A stretch of DNA of 21,211 bases, taken from an uncultured Lachnospiraceae bacterium. Lineage in GTDB: Bacteria; Bacillota; Clostridia; Lachnospirales; Lachnospiraceae. A program made the position numbers and the translations under genes. The notes below the pieces were generated by a model that had not been told where the DNA came from, ran no database searches, and saw only the letters and a list, made by a program, of their open reading frames with translations. The stretch is taken from assembly GCA_947653315.1 (NCBI GenBank), contig CANTGP010000005.1, positions 1-21,211 of the forward strand. The letters are read 5' to 3'. Shown here one piece after another: positions 1-7,544 of this stretch (within the stretch, counting starts at the first letter, position 1; each line of letters begins with the position of its first letter).

Positions 1-49
1 TACGCCATTCTGCTTAGAAACTCCCAGTCGGAAAAAGTGCACGGAAAAC

Positions 50-80
50 CGGGACGGGCACTCCCGCTGCCGCCGTCCCG
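50..80 (-). terminator. GC-rich stem-loop, possible second terminator
   Basis: An 8-bp perfect stem, CGGGACGG (50-57) with CCGTCCCG (73-80), encloses a 15-nt loop. On the minus strand it is followed by GTTTTCC, a weak T-run. It lies about 80 nt beyond the clearer araD terminator, so it may act as a back-up or belong to an unseen neighbour. Confidence 0.35.
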
Positions 81-156
81 CAAAAAAATCCCTCCCGTGC
101 GTCCGCTTCCACACATACACTCCGGCCTGAAACATTCCCCGCCGCATAACCCATTC

Positions 157-184
157 AAAAAAGGGCATAGCAACCGCTACGCCC
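157..184 (-). terminator. Rho-independent terminator after araD
   Basis: The stem GGGC-A-TAGC (163-171) pairs with GCTA-C-GCCC (176-184) with one A/C mismatch and an AACC loop. Read on the minus strand it is followed directly by six T (157-162). It begins about 20 nt after the araD stop, which fits the end of the arabinose operon. Confidence 0.7.
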
Positions 185-202
185 CACATTTCCTATATCC
201 CC

Positions 203-892
203 CTATTTCTGCCCGTAATAAGCATTCTCCCCATGTTTCCTGTAATAATGCTTATCCTGCAATTCCTGCGGCGCCGGAGCCACCTTTGGATGGATCATTT
301 CGCACCTTGCCGCCATCTTCGCCACTTCTTCCAGCACCACCGCATTGTGTACCGCTTCATGGGCATCCTTTCCCCATGTAAAAGGTCCGTGGTTCTTGCA
401 AAGGACTGCCGGAACCGCCTCGTAATCCTTATCCGCAAAATAACCGGCAATCAAAAGCCCCGTATTCTTCTCATAGGCTCCTTCGATTTCTTCTTTCGTC
501 AGGCATCTCACGCAGGGAATCTCGCCGTACATGTAATCGGCATGGGTCGTTCCGTAACAGGGAATCCCCCTGCCTGCCTGTGCCCAGCTCGTCGCCCATG
601 AAGAATGGGTATGGACGATTCCTCCCACCTTCGGAAACGCCTTGTACAATTCCAAATGGGTCGGCGTATCGGAAGAAGGATTGTATTTCCCCTCCACCTT
701 ATTGCCCTCCAAATCCATGACCACCATGTCTTCCGGTGTCAGCTTATCGTATTCCACACCGCTGGGCTTAATGACAAACAGGCCTTTTTCCCGGTCAATC
801 CCGCTCACGTTTCCCCATGTAAATGTTACCAATCCGTATTTCGGAAGCAGCATATTCGCTTCGTATACCTGCTTTTTCAGTTCCTCCAACAT
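203..892 (-). CDS. araD: L-ribulose-5-phosphate 4-epimerase
   Basis: Converts L-ribulose 5-phosphate to D-xylulose 5-phosphate, the last step that brings L-arabinose into the pentose phosphate pathway; cytosolic. The 229-aa length matches the class II aldolase/epimerase family. Three histidines expected to bind the metal are visible: H94 and H96 in VHTHSS and H168 in KNHGPF, at positions close to those of the E. coli enzyme. The C-terminal NAYYGQK carries the tyrosine typical of the epimerase branch. The ATG at 892 is preceded by AGGAGG with 8 nt spacing. It is the third gene of araA-kinase-araD, all on the minus strand, 131 nt after the kinase, and is followed by a terminator. Family assignment is firm; the sugar is supported by the adjacent araA. 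Confidence 0.96.
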   Translation of the reverse strand: MLEELKKQVYEANMLLPKYGLVTFTWGNVSGIDREKGLFVIKPSGVEYDKLTPEDMVVMDLEGNKVEGKYNPSSDTPTHLELYKAFPKVGGIVHTHSSWATSWAQAGRGIPCYGTTHADYMYGEIPCVRCLTKEEIEGAYEKNTGLLIAGYFADKDYEAVPAVLCKNHGPFTWGKDAHEAVHNAVVLEEVAKMAARCEMIHPKVAPAPQELQDKHYYRKHGENAYYGQK

Positions 893-955
893 CCGAATTC
901 CCTCCTAATCCTTTCTGGCTTCCTGATAGAATCTGCCATTATTTACCGCCATAAT

Positions 956-983
956 CCCTGCCGGACCACCGGCGCCGGCAGGG
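956..983 (-). other. Intercistronic stem-loop between kinase and araD
   Basis: A perfect 9-bp stem, CCCTGCCGG (956-964) with CCGGCAGGG (975-983), has a 10-nt loop. No T-run follows on the minus strand, so it is not a simple terminator. Within an operon such a structure may stabilise or process the mRNA and adjust araD level. Confidence 0.5.
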
Positions 984-999
984 AAGTTCTTATTTCCGG

Positions 1000-1023
1000 T
1001 CATTGGCCTTTTTGCGCCAATGA
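1000..1023 (-). other. Stem-loop directly after the ribulokinase stop
   Basis: TCATTGGC (1000-1007) pairs perfectly with GCCAATGA (1016-1023) around the loop CTTTTTGC. It starts immediately after the kinase stop codon and lies just upstream, in transcript order, of the larger stem-loop at 956-983. No T-run follows, so an mRNA-processing or stability role is more likely than termination. Confidence 0.45.
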
Positions 1024-2622
1024 TTATTTCATATTTTCCACCGCTGCCTGCTCCATCGGGAATCCCGCTTTGTACAGCCTGATAAATTCGTCAAAACCGG
1101 CAACATCCGCCGGGTCGGGTTCCATTTTGCTTCCTTTGTTGCCCGCAAATACTTTTCCGTTCAGGTAATCGGAAAGGCTTTCGCCCTCCGCTTTATTCTT
1201 CATATAGGAAGCCAATACCGCAATTCCCCATGCGCCGCCTTCTCCTGCCGTTTCCATAACGGATACCGGGGCGTCCATCGCCGCCGCAAGAATGCCCTGA
1301 CCGACCCCTTTCGTCTTAAACAGACCGCCGTGCCCGAAGATTTCATCCGCCTGGACTTTTTCTTCCTTAAACAGGATATCCAAACCGATTTTCAGCGCCG
1401 CAAGGGACGAATACAGATGCGTCCGCATGAAATTCGCCAGCGTGAACTTACAGTCGACTTTACGGGCAAACAAAGGACGTCCTTCCTCAAAGCCCGTTAC
1501 CGGCTCGCCGGAGAAGTAACAGTAGGATACCAGTCCGCCGCAGTCTTTATCGCCTTCCAACGCCTTGTTATACAATGCGCCGAACAGCTTGTTCATATCC
1601 GCTTCCATCCCCATCGTCACCATAAATTCCTTAAACAAATTCACCCACGCGTTTAAGTCGGAAGTACAGTTGTTGCAGTGAACCATGCCCACCAGACTTC
1701 CGTCCGGGGTTGTTACCAAATCGATTTCGGGATATACTTTGGAAAGTTCTTTTTCCAGTACAATCATCGCGAATACACTGGTGCCTGCGGATACGTTGCC
1801 GGTGCGGACCGCCACGCTGTTCGTCGCCGCCATGCCGGTTCCCGCATCCCCCTCGGGAGGGCATACAGGAATCCCCGCTTTTAATTTGCCGGACACATCC
1901 AGCAGTTTCGCGCCTTCTTCGGTAAGCGTTCCCGCATTTTCACCTGCAACCAGCACTTTCGGTAGGATATCCCTTAATTTCCAGGGATAATTTTCCCCTG
2001 CCACCAGTTCGTCAAACTGCGCCAGCATCTTCGCGTTATAATCCTTCGTATCGGTATCAATGGGGAACATGCCGGAGGCGTCGCCTACGCCAAGCACCTT
2101 TTCGCCGGTCAGCTTCCAGTGCACATAACCTGCCAGTGTCGTAAAGAAATCCACGTCCTTCACATGTTCCTCTTTATTCAGGATTGCCTGACGAAGATGG
2201 GCAATGCTCCATCTTTGGGGAATGTTATATTGGAACAGCCCGGTCAGTTCTTCTGCCGCCTGCGCCGTGATGGTATTTCTCCAGGTACGGAACGGTACCA
2301 GCAGTTCCCCTGCCTTGTCAAACGCCATGTATCCGTGCATCATTGCGCTGAACCCGATGCTTCCCACCGTCTCCAATGCCACACCGTACTGGTTCTGCAC
2401 GTCTTCCGCCAGTTTGGCATAGCTGTCCTGCAACCCTTTCCATATCATGTCAAGGCTGTAAGTCCATACGTTATTTTCATACCGGTTTTCCCACTCATGG
2501 CTGCCGGAGGCAATCGGGGAATTGTCTTCCCCGACCAGCACAGCCTTAATCCTTGTGGAGCCAAACTCTATGCCCAGTGCCGTCCTGCCGCCCGTTATCA
2601 TCTCTTTTACTTCCATTGCCAT
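1024..2622 (-). CDS. araB: FGGY-family carbohydrate kinase, probable L-ribulokinase
   Basis: Expected to phosphorylate L-ribulose with ATP to L-ribulose 5-phosphate. The N-terminus [15 protein letters not shown] is the first phosphate-binding segment of the FGGY/actin fold. [12 protein letters not shown], the [11 protein letters not shown] stretch and the C-terminal [12 protein letters not shown] region fit the rest of the fold. The length (about 530 aa) is usual. It resembles the Clostridia-type kinase, which from memory is not orthologous to Bacillus/E. coli AraB and has been called AraK; the function is inferred from its place between araA and araD. An upstream GTG (2625) also opens the frame. 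ATG at 2622 or 2616 is more likely: AAGGTGAT lies 5' of 2616 at good spacing, AAAGG 5' of 2622. Xylulokinase is the main alternative by homology. Confidence 0.88.
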   Translation of the reverse strand: MAMEVKEMITGGRTALGIEFGSTRIKAVLVGEDNSPIASGSHEWENRYENNVWTYSLDMIWKGLQDSYAKLAEDVQNQYGVALETVGSIGFSAMMHGYMAFDKAGELLVPFRTWRNTITAQAAEELTGLFQYNIPQRWSIAHLRQAILNKEEHVKDVDFFTTLAGYVHWKLTGEKVLGVGDASGMFPIDTDTKDYNAKMLAQFDELVAGENYPWKLRDILPKVLVAGENAGTLTEEGAKLLDVSGKLKAGIPVCPPEGDAGTGMAATNSVAVRTGNVSAGTSVFAMIVLEKELSKVYPEIDLVTTPDGSLVGMVHCNNCTSDLNAWVNLFKEFMVTMGMEADMNKLFGALYNKALEGDKDCGGLVSYCYFSGEPVTGFEEGRPLFARKVDCKFTLANFMRTHLYSSLAALKIGLDILFKEEKVQADEIFGHGGLFKTKGVGQGILAAAMDAPVSVMETAGEGGAWGIAVLASYMKNKAEGESLSDYLNGKVFAGNKGSKMEPDPADVAGFDEFIRLYKAGFPMEQAAVENMK

Positions 2623-2736
2623 CACCTTACCTTTGCCTTTCCCGGTCCACCCGTCCTTTATGGTTTCCCGCCTTCCCTGCTTTTGCCCTTATGGGCATTC
2701 CTTTTATCCGCTTACCGGTTTGCATCTTCCGTCCGA

Positions 2737-4233
2737 TTAACGGAACGCAATTTGATTCCATCTCAATTCGTTCTTAAAGTTCCGAATCGTCGTATCCTGA
2801 TCGATCACGACGCTTTCAATGCCCATGGCAGCCGCCCAGTCCACCATCTGGTCCACGCTTAAATCATAGGAAAATGCCGTATGGTGTGCGCCGCCTGCCA
2901 AAATCCATGCTTCCGCGCCAATCTTAAGGTTCGGCTGCGGTGTCCAGAACGCCGTGGCTACCGGCAGTTTCGGCATCGGTTTTTCCACCTTCTTGCAGTC
3001 TACGGCATTGATAATCAGGCGGAACCTGTTGCCCAAATCAATCAGGGAGGTTGCTACCGCGGGACCTGTTTTGGAAGTAAATACCAAACGCGCCGGATCT
3101 TCCCTGTCGCCCATGGAGAGGGGATTTACCTTAATTCCGATTTTCCCGTCCGCAACCGTGGGACATACCTCTAACATATGTGCCTGCAGAATTCCTTCCT
3201 TTCCGGGTACCAAATTATACGTATAGTCTTCCATGAAGGAAGTTCCCTTCGCATCTTTCATACCGGAGGTCATGATTTTCATCAGGCGTACCATCGCCGC
3301 GGTCTTCCAGTCCCCTTCCCCGCCGAAACCGTAGCCTTTTTCCATCAGCCGTTGGATGGCAAGTCCCGGAAGCTGCTGCAAAGCGCCTAAATCGCCGAAA
3401 TGGGTAACGATTGCCTGGTAATTTTTCTCCTCCAAAAACTTCTCAAAACCGATTTCAATGCCTGCCTGGACCGCTACGTGCTTCCTGAATTCGGCTTCGT
3501 CCCTGCCTTCTAAAATAATGTCGTATTTGGAATAATATTCCTCCACCAATGCGTTGATATCGCTCTCTGCCACATCCTTTACGTATTCCGCAATTTCATT
3601 CACGGGATATGCATCGATTTCCCAGCCAAACTTAATCTGCGCTTCTACTTTATCCCCTTCCGTTACCGCCACGTTACGCATATTGTCCGCAATCCGGCAT
3701 ACACGGATATGGGAAGATTCCATAATTCCGATGGCAGTCCTCATCCAGTCGGCAATTTCCTGCTGTACTTCCTTATCATTCCAATGTCCGACCACAATTT
3801 TCCTTTCGATACCCATACGGCTGACAATATGTCCGTATTCCCGGTCCCCATGCGCGGACTGGTTCTCATTCATGAAATCCATGTCAATGGTATCATAAGG
3901 AATTTCCTCGTTAAACTGTGTATGTAAATGCATCAGGGGTTTGCGGTATTCCTGCAGCCCCAAAATCCAGGATTTTGCAGGGGAAAACGTATGCATCCAT
4001 GTAATCACGCCCGCGCATTCTTCATCCGCATTTGCTTCGTTAAAAGTCTTCCTGATTAATTCATTGGTGATTAACGTAGGTTTCCAAACCACTTCAAAAG
4101 GCAGAAGCCCGCACTTATTCAGATTTTCCACGATAATTTTGGAATGCTCCGCAACATTTGCAAGACATTCGTCCCCGTATAAATCCTGGGAACCCGTGCA
4201 AAACCAAAATTTGTAATTCTTTCCTGTTTTCAT
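2737..4233 (-). CDS. araA: L-arabinose isomerase
   Basis: Isomerises L-arabinose to L-ribulose, the first step of the isomerase pathway; cytosolic and Mn-dependent. At 498 aa the length matches AraA. Visible family features are the N-terminal FWFCTGSQDLYG, the metal/active-site stretch GFGGEGDWKTAA, FMEDYTYN, ILQAHMLEVCP and the C-terminal GGAHHTAFS. These contain the two glutamates and two histidines that bind the metal in characterised AraA enzymes. The ATG at 4233 has AGGAGG at 4241-4246 with 7 nt spacing. It is first in the operon, 111-114 nt ahead of the kinase. A TTGACA-17-TATTAT promoter and repeated operator-like elements lie upstream. The assignment is very secure. Confidence 0.98.
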   Translation of the reverse strand: MKTGKNYKFWFCTGSQDLYGDECLANVAEHSKIIVENLNKCGLLPFEVVWKPTLITNELIRKTFNEANADEECAGVITWMHTFSPAKSWILGLQEYRKPLMHLHTQFNEEIPYDTIDMDFMNENQSAHGDREYGHIVSRMGIERKIVVGHWNDKEVQQEIADWMRTAIGIMESSHIRVCRIADNMRNVAVTEGDKVEAQIKFGWEIDAYPVNEIAEYVKDVAESDINALVEEYYSKYDIILEGRDEAEFRKHVAVQAGIEIGFEKFLEEKNYQAIVTHFGDLGALQQLPGLAIQRLMEKGYGFGGEGDWKTAAMVRLMKIMTSGMKDAKGTSFMEDYTYNLVPGKEGILQAHMLEVCPTVADGKIGIKVNPLSMGDREDPARLVFTSKTGPAVATSLIDLGNRFRLIINAVDCKKVEKPMPKLPVATAFWTPQPNLKIGAEAWILAGGAHHTAFSYDLSVDQMVDWAAAMGIESVVIDQDTTIRNFKNELRWNQIAFR

Positions 4234-4330
4234 TTTACCATCCTCCTATACATTGCTTCGTTGTTTGTTGCTATATGAACCGGCAAGCCGTTTCAAATCC
4301 GCTTTTTTCTGTCCTTTCCGCTATTATCTA

Positions 4331-4352
4331 TACAACTTTTTATTAAGTTGTA
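4331..4352. promoter_or_regulatory. Inverted-repeat operator candidate, ara operon
   Basis: TACAACTT (4331-4338), 6 nt, AAGTTGTA (4345-4352) is a perfect inverted repeat. The right arm continues as AGTTGTACTATT, a 12-mer repeated exactly at 4542-4553 and, in reverse complement, at 4558-4569. A GntR-type AraR or a LacI-type repressor is plausible; the identity of the factor is inference. Confidence 0.55.
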
Positions 4353-4476
4353 CTATTTTAAATGAAGTTGTATCTTTTTGAACTATGTCAAATATTTTAG
4401 TTGTCCGTTTAATACGTACTCATTTTTATACTATATGCCGAAAAAGTCTTCCGTTTTATATTTCTTTCTAAACATA

Positions 4477-4505
4477 ATAATAGTATTTGCAACCCAACTT
4501 GTCAA
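4477..4505 (-). promoter_or_regulatory. SigA-type promoter of the ara operon
   Basis: On the minus strand TTGACA (4505-4500), 17 nt, TATTAT (4482-4477): a perfect -35 and a near-perfect -10 at optimal spacing. Transcription would start near 4470 and give a leader of about 235 nt before araA, running through the 4331-4352 operator candidate. A second TTGACA at 4391-4386 has no good -10 partner. Confidence 0.75.
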
Positions 4506-4535
4506 TATTTGCTCATCAAAAATATAATACAAATA

Positions 4536-4575
4536 AAAAATAGTTGTACTATTTAGCAATAGTACAACTATTTTT
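4536..4575. terminator. 18-bp perfect dyad: terminator and/or operator
   Basis: AAAAATAGTTGTACTATT (4536-4553) and its exact reverse complement (4558-4575) flank the 4-nt loop TAGC. It overlaps the stop codon of the Mrr-like gene, and the minus-strand transcript ends in TTTTTATTTG, so it works as a terminator for that gene. The arms contain the same AGTTGTACTATT found at 4346-4357 in the ara control region, which suggests it is also, or instead, a repressor binding site upstream of the ara promoter. Confidence 0.7.
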
Positions 4576-5020
4576 CTTCCATCATACTGTCCAAATATCC
4601 CCTGTCCCACAGCAGGATTTTCAGTTTCTTCGCCGCCTGCACCGCCGGAGCCGTAAAATACCGGTTGGTCATCACGGCGCCCACCATGCAATCGTAATAA
4701 TCCCTTCCCGCATACGCTTCCTGTACCGCCTTTACCCCTACCGCTTCCCCATAACATTTACATTGGATGGCATAAGTAACCCCTTCCTTTTCTGCCAATA
4801 TATCCACGCCATAGTCCCCGCTTCCCTTCGTAACCGATACTTCCACAAATCCCCTCTTTTTTAACAAATCCGCACAGAAATACTCAAACTCATGTCCTTC
4901 CATCCCGTCGATATCATCCGCGTTCCCCCTCCGCCGCCGGATCACCCAAAACAGTACGAAGGAAAATACCGCAAACAACAGCACCAGCGCTGCCACGGCT
5001 ATCCATTTTTGTTCCGGCAT
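4568..5020 (-). CDS. Membrane-anchored Mrr-like restriction endonuclease domain protein
   Basis: A 150-aa protein with one membrane segment (about residues 6-27, WIAVAALVLLFAVFSFVLFWV), a basic RRRR stop and a C-terminal PD-(D/E)XK fold of the Mrr_cat type. Visible parts are GHEFEYFCADLLKKRGF (helix with E44), D73 in GDYGVD and Q86-x-K88 in AIQCKC. These match the conserved acid, QxK and helix of Mrr-family type IV nucleases, which cut modified DNA. The frame is open to 5185, but the ATG at 5020 is preferred: GGGGGCGG lies upstream at normal spacing, and the extra N-terminus is AT-rich promoter-like sequence. It is divergent from the hemerythrin gene and ends in a dyad. A cytosolic nuclease domain tethered to the membrane is a recurrent but functionally unclear type; a defence role is inference. 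Confidence 0.82.
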   Translation of the reverse strand: MPEQKWIAVAALVLLFAVFSFVLFWVIRRRRGNADDIDGMEGHEFEYFCADLLKKRGFVEVSVTKGSGDYGVDILAEKEGVTYAIQCKCYGEAVGVKAVQEAYAGRDYYDCMVGAVMTNRYFTAPAVQAAKKLKILLWDRGYLDSMMEEK

Positions 5021-5107
5021 CTTTTCCGCCCCCTTTCCCTTCCTTATTGCCGGTGCCCACGGGAATAAATATACAAAAAAATTTAAGAATTTTATATTAA
5101 TTTCCAG

Positions 5108-5136
5108 TTGCGCACCGTACCTGAGTAGTATAAAAT
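5108..5136 (+). promoter_or_regulatory. Candidate promoter of the hemerythrin gene
   Basis: TTGCGC (5108-5113), 17 nt, TAAAAT (5131-5136) on the plus strand. A second -10-like TATAAT lies at 5162-5167 without a clear -35. The ribosome binding site AGGAGG sits a few nt before the ATG at 5212. Confidence 0.45.
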
Positions 5137-5145
5137 AAAGGTACG
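5116..5145. promoter_or_regulatory. Inverted repeat around the hemerythrin -10
   Basis: CGTACCT (5116-5122) and AGGTACG (5139-5145) form a perfect 7-bp dyad with a 16-nt spacer that contains the candidate -10. The placement between divergent genes and over a promoter is what an operator would show. No protein can be named. Confidence 0.4.
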
Positions 5146-5211
5146 CTCTAAACATTACATTTATAATAAGTAGAAACACCACCATATAAAACGGGCAGGA
5201 GGCATTTTATT

Positions 5212-5664
5212 ATGTTTGATTTTAAATTTGACTGGTGTAAAGAAATGGAATGTGGCATCCAAATCATCGACGAACAGCACCAGGAGTTATTCCGCATCAT
5301 CAGGGAAATCGAACAGCTCATCATGAGCGACTGCAAACACGCTACCCCAAAACAATTATTGGAAATCGTCTGCGAACTAAGGGAGTATATCAACTACCAC
5401 TTTTATACGGAAGAAAACCTGATGGCAAGGTACCAATATCCGAAACTTGCCATCCATATGGCGGATCATATCGATTTAAAGGAATATATCCTGAAAATTG
5501 ATTTACCTTCCCTCGCCAAAGATCCGAAAAATGTCCTCACCGGACTCAAAGAGCATATGCAGGATTATCTTTTTAACCATATTTTACAGGAAGACAGGAA
5601 TTTATGCCTTTATCTTGCCCCGTATGCCGAAACCGGTGTCCTAATTGCACAGTCAATTTCTTAA
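5212..5664 (+). CDS. Bacteriohemerythrin (single-domain hemerythrin)
   Basis: A soluble O2-binding di-iron protein of 150 aa, a little longer than the usual 130-140. All seven ligands of the di-iron site are visible: H23 (DEQHQELF), H63 and E67 (HFYTE), H82 and H86 (HMADH), H123 and D128 (HILQED). The N-terminal W8 in FDWCKEMECG is typical. In anaerobes such proteins are thought to scavenge, store or sense oxygen; which applies here is inference. The ATG at 5212 follows a strong GCAGGAGGC site. The gene is monocistronic: it is divergent from the Mrr-like gene and closed by a stem-loop terminator at its stop codon. Confidence 0.95.
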   Translation: MFDFKFDWCKEMECGIQIIDEQHQELFRIIREIEQLIMSDCKHATPKQLLEIVCELREYINYHFYTEENLMARYQYPKLAIHMADHIDLKEYILKIDLPSLAKDPKNVLTGLKEHMQDYLFNHILQEDRNLCLYLAPYAETGVLIAQSIS

Positions 5665-5696
5665 CGGCCTCCCTTAAAGGGAAGCCGTTATTCTTT
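5662..5696. terminator. Terminator between convergent genes
   Basis: TAACGGC (5662-5668) pairs with GCCGTTA (5684-5690); an inner TCCC/GGGA continues the stem after one mismatch. TTCTTT follows on the plus strand. The stem starts in the hemerythrin stop codon. The hairpin also lies 20 nt beyond the stop of the converging ATPase gene and may end both transcripts, though the T-run is better on the plus strand. Confidence 0.7.
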
Positions 5697-5709
5697 GAAG
5701 ATCTGCTTC

Positions 5710-7485
5710 TTATAATTTTAAATTCCGGTAGCGGTTAAAGCAGGCGAATATCTCCTGCCTCCTCGGAAGCGCCAACCCTGCCGGCAGATAGCTTCCCGGA
5801 ACGATGCTGGCAAGCCCTTTCTTCCCAACCAAATCCATCAGGTTGTCCACCACTTTCTGCATCGTATCCCTGCCGTTAAACAGGTTGCTTTCCGCATAAG
5901 CAAGCAGATATCCCAGCGTCATCACCTGTTCGCTGTCCGCAATCTGCTCCACGTAACGCAAATCCACGGTTTCTTTATTGAGGCTGACCGCTTCTTTCCC
6001 CATACCTTTAATTTTCATGCGGTCCCCACGGTCGCCGCCGCTTCTGTCACTCCCGCCGTGTCCGCCGCGGTAGCCGCCGCGCCGTGCGCCGTCCCGTCCG
6101 CCGCCGGAACCGGGGGCCGCAGGTGCACGCCGGTAATCGGGCCCTGACGGCTCGTTATCCGGCAAAAGCAGCACCGGATATTTCGCCGCTTCTTCCTTTG
6201 CCAGCGCCGTGATTTCCTGCGGCACATAGTTATCCATCTGCACTATCTGGTCCGCAATATGGAAATATGCCCCCGAACTGCCCGCAACAATCACGCAGGA
6301 AATCCCCCTTTTTTCATACAAATACCGCGCCCTTTCGATAAAAGGCGTAATCGGCTCCTTATCCCTGTGCACCACCCGCTGCATTAATTCGTCCCGCACC
6401 ATGAAGTTCGTGGCACAGGTATCCTCATCGATGAGAAGCAGGGAAGAACCGCTCTCCATAGCCTCTATCACGTTCGCCGCCTGCGAAGTACTGCCGCTGG
6501 CATCCTCGGTATAAAAGCTGCCCGTCTGCTTTCCGTTAGGCAGGTTATTCACAAACATGGAAATGTCGTCCTTCTTCACGCACCTTCCGTCCTCCGCACG
6601 GATTTTCACCGCATCCGGAGCCGTAATGACATACTCCCTGCCGTCCCCCGCAATATGGTCGTATACGCCAAGCTCCAAAGCCTTTAACAGCGTGGATTTT
6701 CCGTGATAGCCGCCTCCCACGACCAGTGTAATCCCTTTGCGGATTCCCATTCCCTTCACCGGACCCCCATGGGGCAGCTCCATTTCCACTTCCATGGATT
6801 TTGGGGAAACAAAACGCACACTGTCTTTCATGGGTTTGTCGGAAACCCCGGACTCCCGCGGCAATACCGCCCCGTTTGCAACGAACGCTACCAGCCCCCG
6901 TTCCTCCAGGGCATCGCGGATATATTTCCTGTCATCCGCCAAAAACATGGTTTCTTCCACTTCCCTGCGGTTCAGCCTTTTGTAAAACAACACATCCTGC
7001 ACGCACTTGGGCAGAAAGTCAAATAAAATCTTAATCAATTCCGAGGAACAGATGGTTCTTCCGTTTGCCGGGAATCCCACTTCCAAACGCACGACGAGAC
7101 TGCCGTCCGCCGGATTCATTTCACATGCCGTCCGTTCCAGCACCTCCTGTCCCGTCCTGCTGGCAGTCATTAAACCGCTCTTTCCCGAACCTTTTGCCTT
7201 AAAATTATACTTATCCACTTCCCGGCGGAACAGACGGAGCAGATAGTCCTGTAATGCAATCCGCCTTTCCCTGTTTCCGTAATATTCCGCCGGAAATCCG
7301 GCTCCTTTCCCTTCGATGTGTATGCTGACCTTGGAAGGGGCCGCAAACGGATCCCCCTGTACATGATCGATGGACAGCACATAACTTCCGAAGCCGTAAC
7401 TGCCTTTCGTATCCTTGTACGCCGGGTATCCCCTATGGTCGATATTCCTTAATAATGTCTGTAATTCCGTAGCTGTCTTTGCCAT
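5710..7485 (-). CDS. ABC-class ATPase (PF09818/COG3044 type) with Gly/Arg-rich insert
   Basis: A soluble 591-aa ATPase of the unusual 'predicted ATPase of the ABC class' family. Walker A is GGGYHGKSTLLKAL (about residues 256-270). Walker B is SLLLIDEDT (about 347-355), preceded by the signature-like ASGSTSQAANVIEA. There is no membrane segment. Residues about 450-488 form a low-complexity Gly/Arg insert (GGGRDGARRGGYRGGHGG) of RGG type, absent from classical ABC proteins, followed by a conserved C-terminal helical part. A trypanosome member, MRB1590, is from memory an RNA-binding ATPase of mitochondrial RNA editing; the bacterial role is unknown. The ATG at 7485 has AAGGAAAG upstream. It starts 59 nt after lacM on the same strand and may be co-transcribed with lacLM without being functionally linked. 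Confidence 0.85.
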   Translation of the reverse strand: MAKTATELQTLLRNIDHRGYPAYKDTKGSYGFGSYVLSIDHVQGDPFAAPSKVSIHIEGKGAGFPAEYYGNRERRIALQDYLLRLFRREVDKYNFKAKGSGKSGLMTASRTGQEVLERTACEMNPADGSLVVRLEVGFPANGRTICSSELIKILFDFLPKCVQDVLFYKRLNRREVEETMFLADDRKYIRDALEERGLVAFVANGAVLPRESGVSDKPMKDSVRFVSPKSMEVEMELPHGGPVKGMGIRKGITLVVGGGYHGKSTLLKALELGVYDHIAGDGREYVITAPDAVKIRAEDGRCVKKDDISMFVNNLPNGKQTGSFYTEDASGSTSQAANVIEAMESGSSLLLIDEDTCATNFMVRDELMQRVVHRDKEPITPFIERARYLYEKRGISCVIVAGSSGAYFHIADQIVQMDNYVPQEITALAKEEAAKYPVLLLPDNEPSGPDYRRAPAAPGSGGGRDGARRGGYRGGHGGSDRSGGDRGDRMKIKGMGKEAVSLNKETVDLRYVEQIADSEQVMTLGYLLAYAESNLFNGRDTMQKVVDNLMDLVGKKGLASIVPGSYLPAGLALPRRQEIFACFNRYRNLKL

Positions 7486-7544
7486 TTCCGTTCTTTCCTT
7501 TCCGATTTCCGATTACCAATTACCACATTTCCGCAACGGAGCCG

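Larger units (their letters stand above)
1..202. other. Gene-free left edge downstream of araD
   Basis: No convincing coding region is seen. The open frame on the plus strand (from 37) is proline/histidine-rich, has no ribosome binding site and overlaps the araD 3' end, so it is taken as chance. On the minus strand the stretch holds two stem-loops: one at 157-184 followed by a T-run (araD terminator) and a GC-rich one at 50-80. An ATG lies on the minus strand at 8-6, but too little sequence follows to call a gene. Confidence 0.5.
4234..4567 (-). promoter_or_regulatory. Control region of the arabinose operon
   Basis: This 334-nt AT-rich, gene-free stretch holds the promoter at 4477-4505, an inverted repeat at 4331-4352, further AGTTGT half-sites at 4366 and 4399, and TAATACGTACTCATTT at 4411-4426, which partly resembles the AraR operator of B. 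subtilis (known consensus ATTTGTACGTACAAAT). It is bounded upstream by the 18-bp dyad at 4536-4575. No regulator gene is present in the window. Confidence 0.7.

Noticed and set aside
6..8. Possible minus-strand gene start (ATG GCG) at the left edge
   Set aside because: Only two codons remain in the window and no SD at proper spacing is seen.
37..381. 114-codon plus-strand open frame at the left edge
   Set aside because: It overlaps araD antisense, has no ribosome binding site and is rich in Pro/His as expected from reading a GC-rich gene backwards.
4234..4320. CcpA catabolite-repression (cre) site near araA
   Set aside because: TTGAAACGGCTTGCC resembles one but misses the central CG at the right spacing.
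4386..4391. Second TTGACA in the ara control region as a promoter
   Set aside because: No -10-like hexamer at 16-18 nt; the nearest TAAAAT is 25 nt away.
4431..4475. 14-codon leader peptide upstream of araA (MFRKKYKTEDFFGI)
   Set aside because: Its ATG directly follows the -10 element, so the transcript would start at or after it; no room for a ribosome binding site.
5021..5185. N-terminal extension of the Mrr-like protein to 5185
   Set aside because: AT-rich, promoter-like DNA that would add a second hydrophobic stretch; the ATG at 5020 has a good SD and gives the usual single-helix form.
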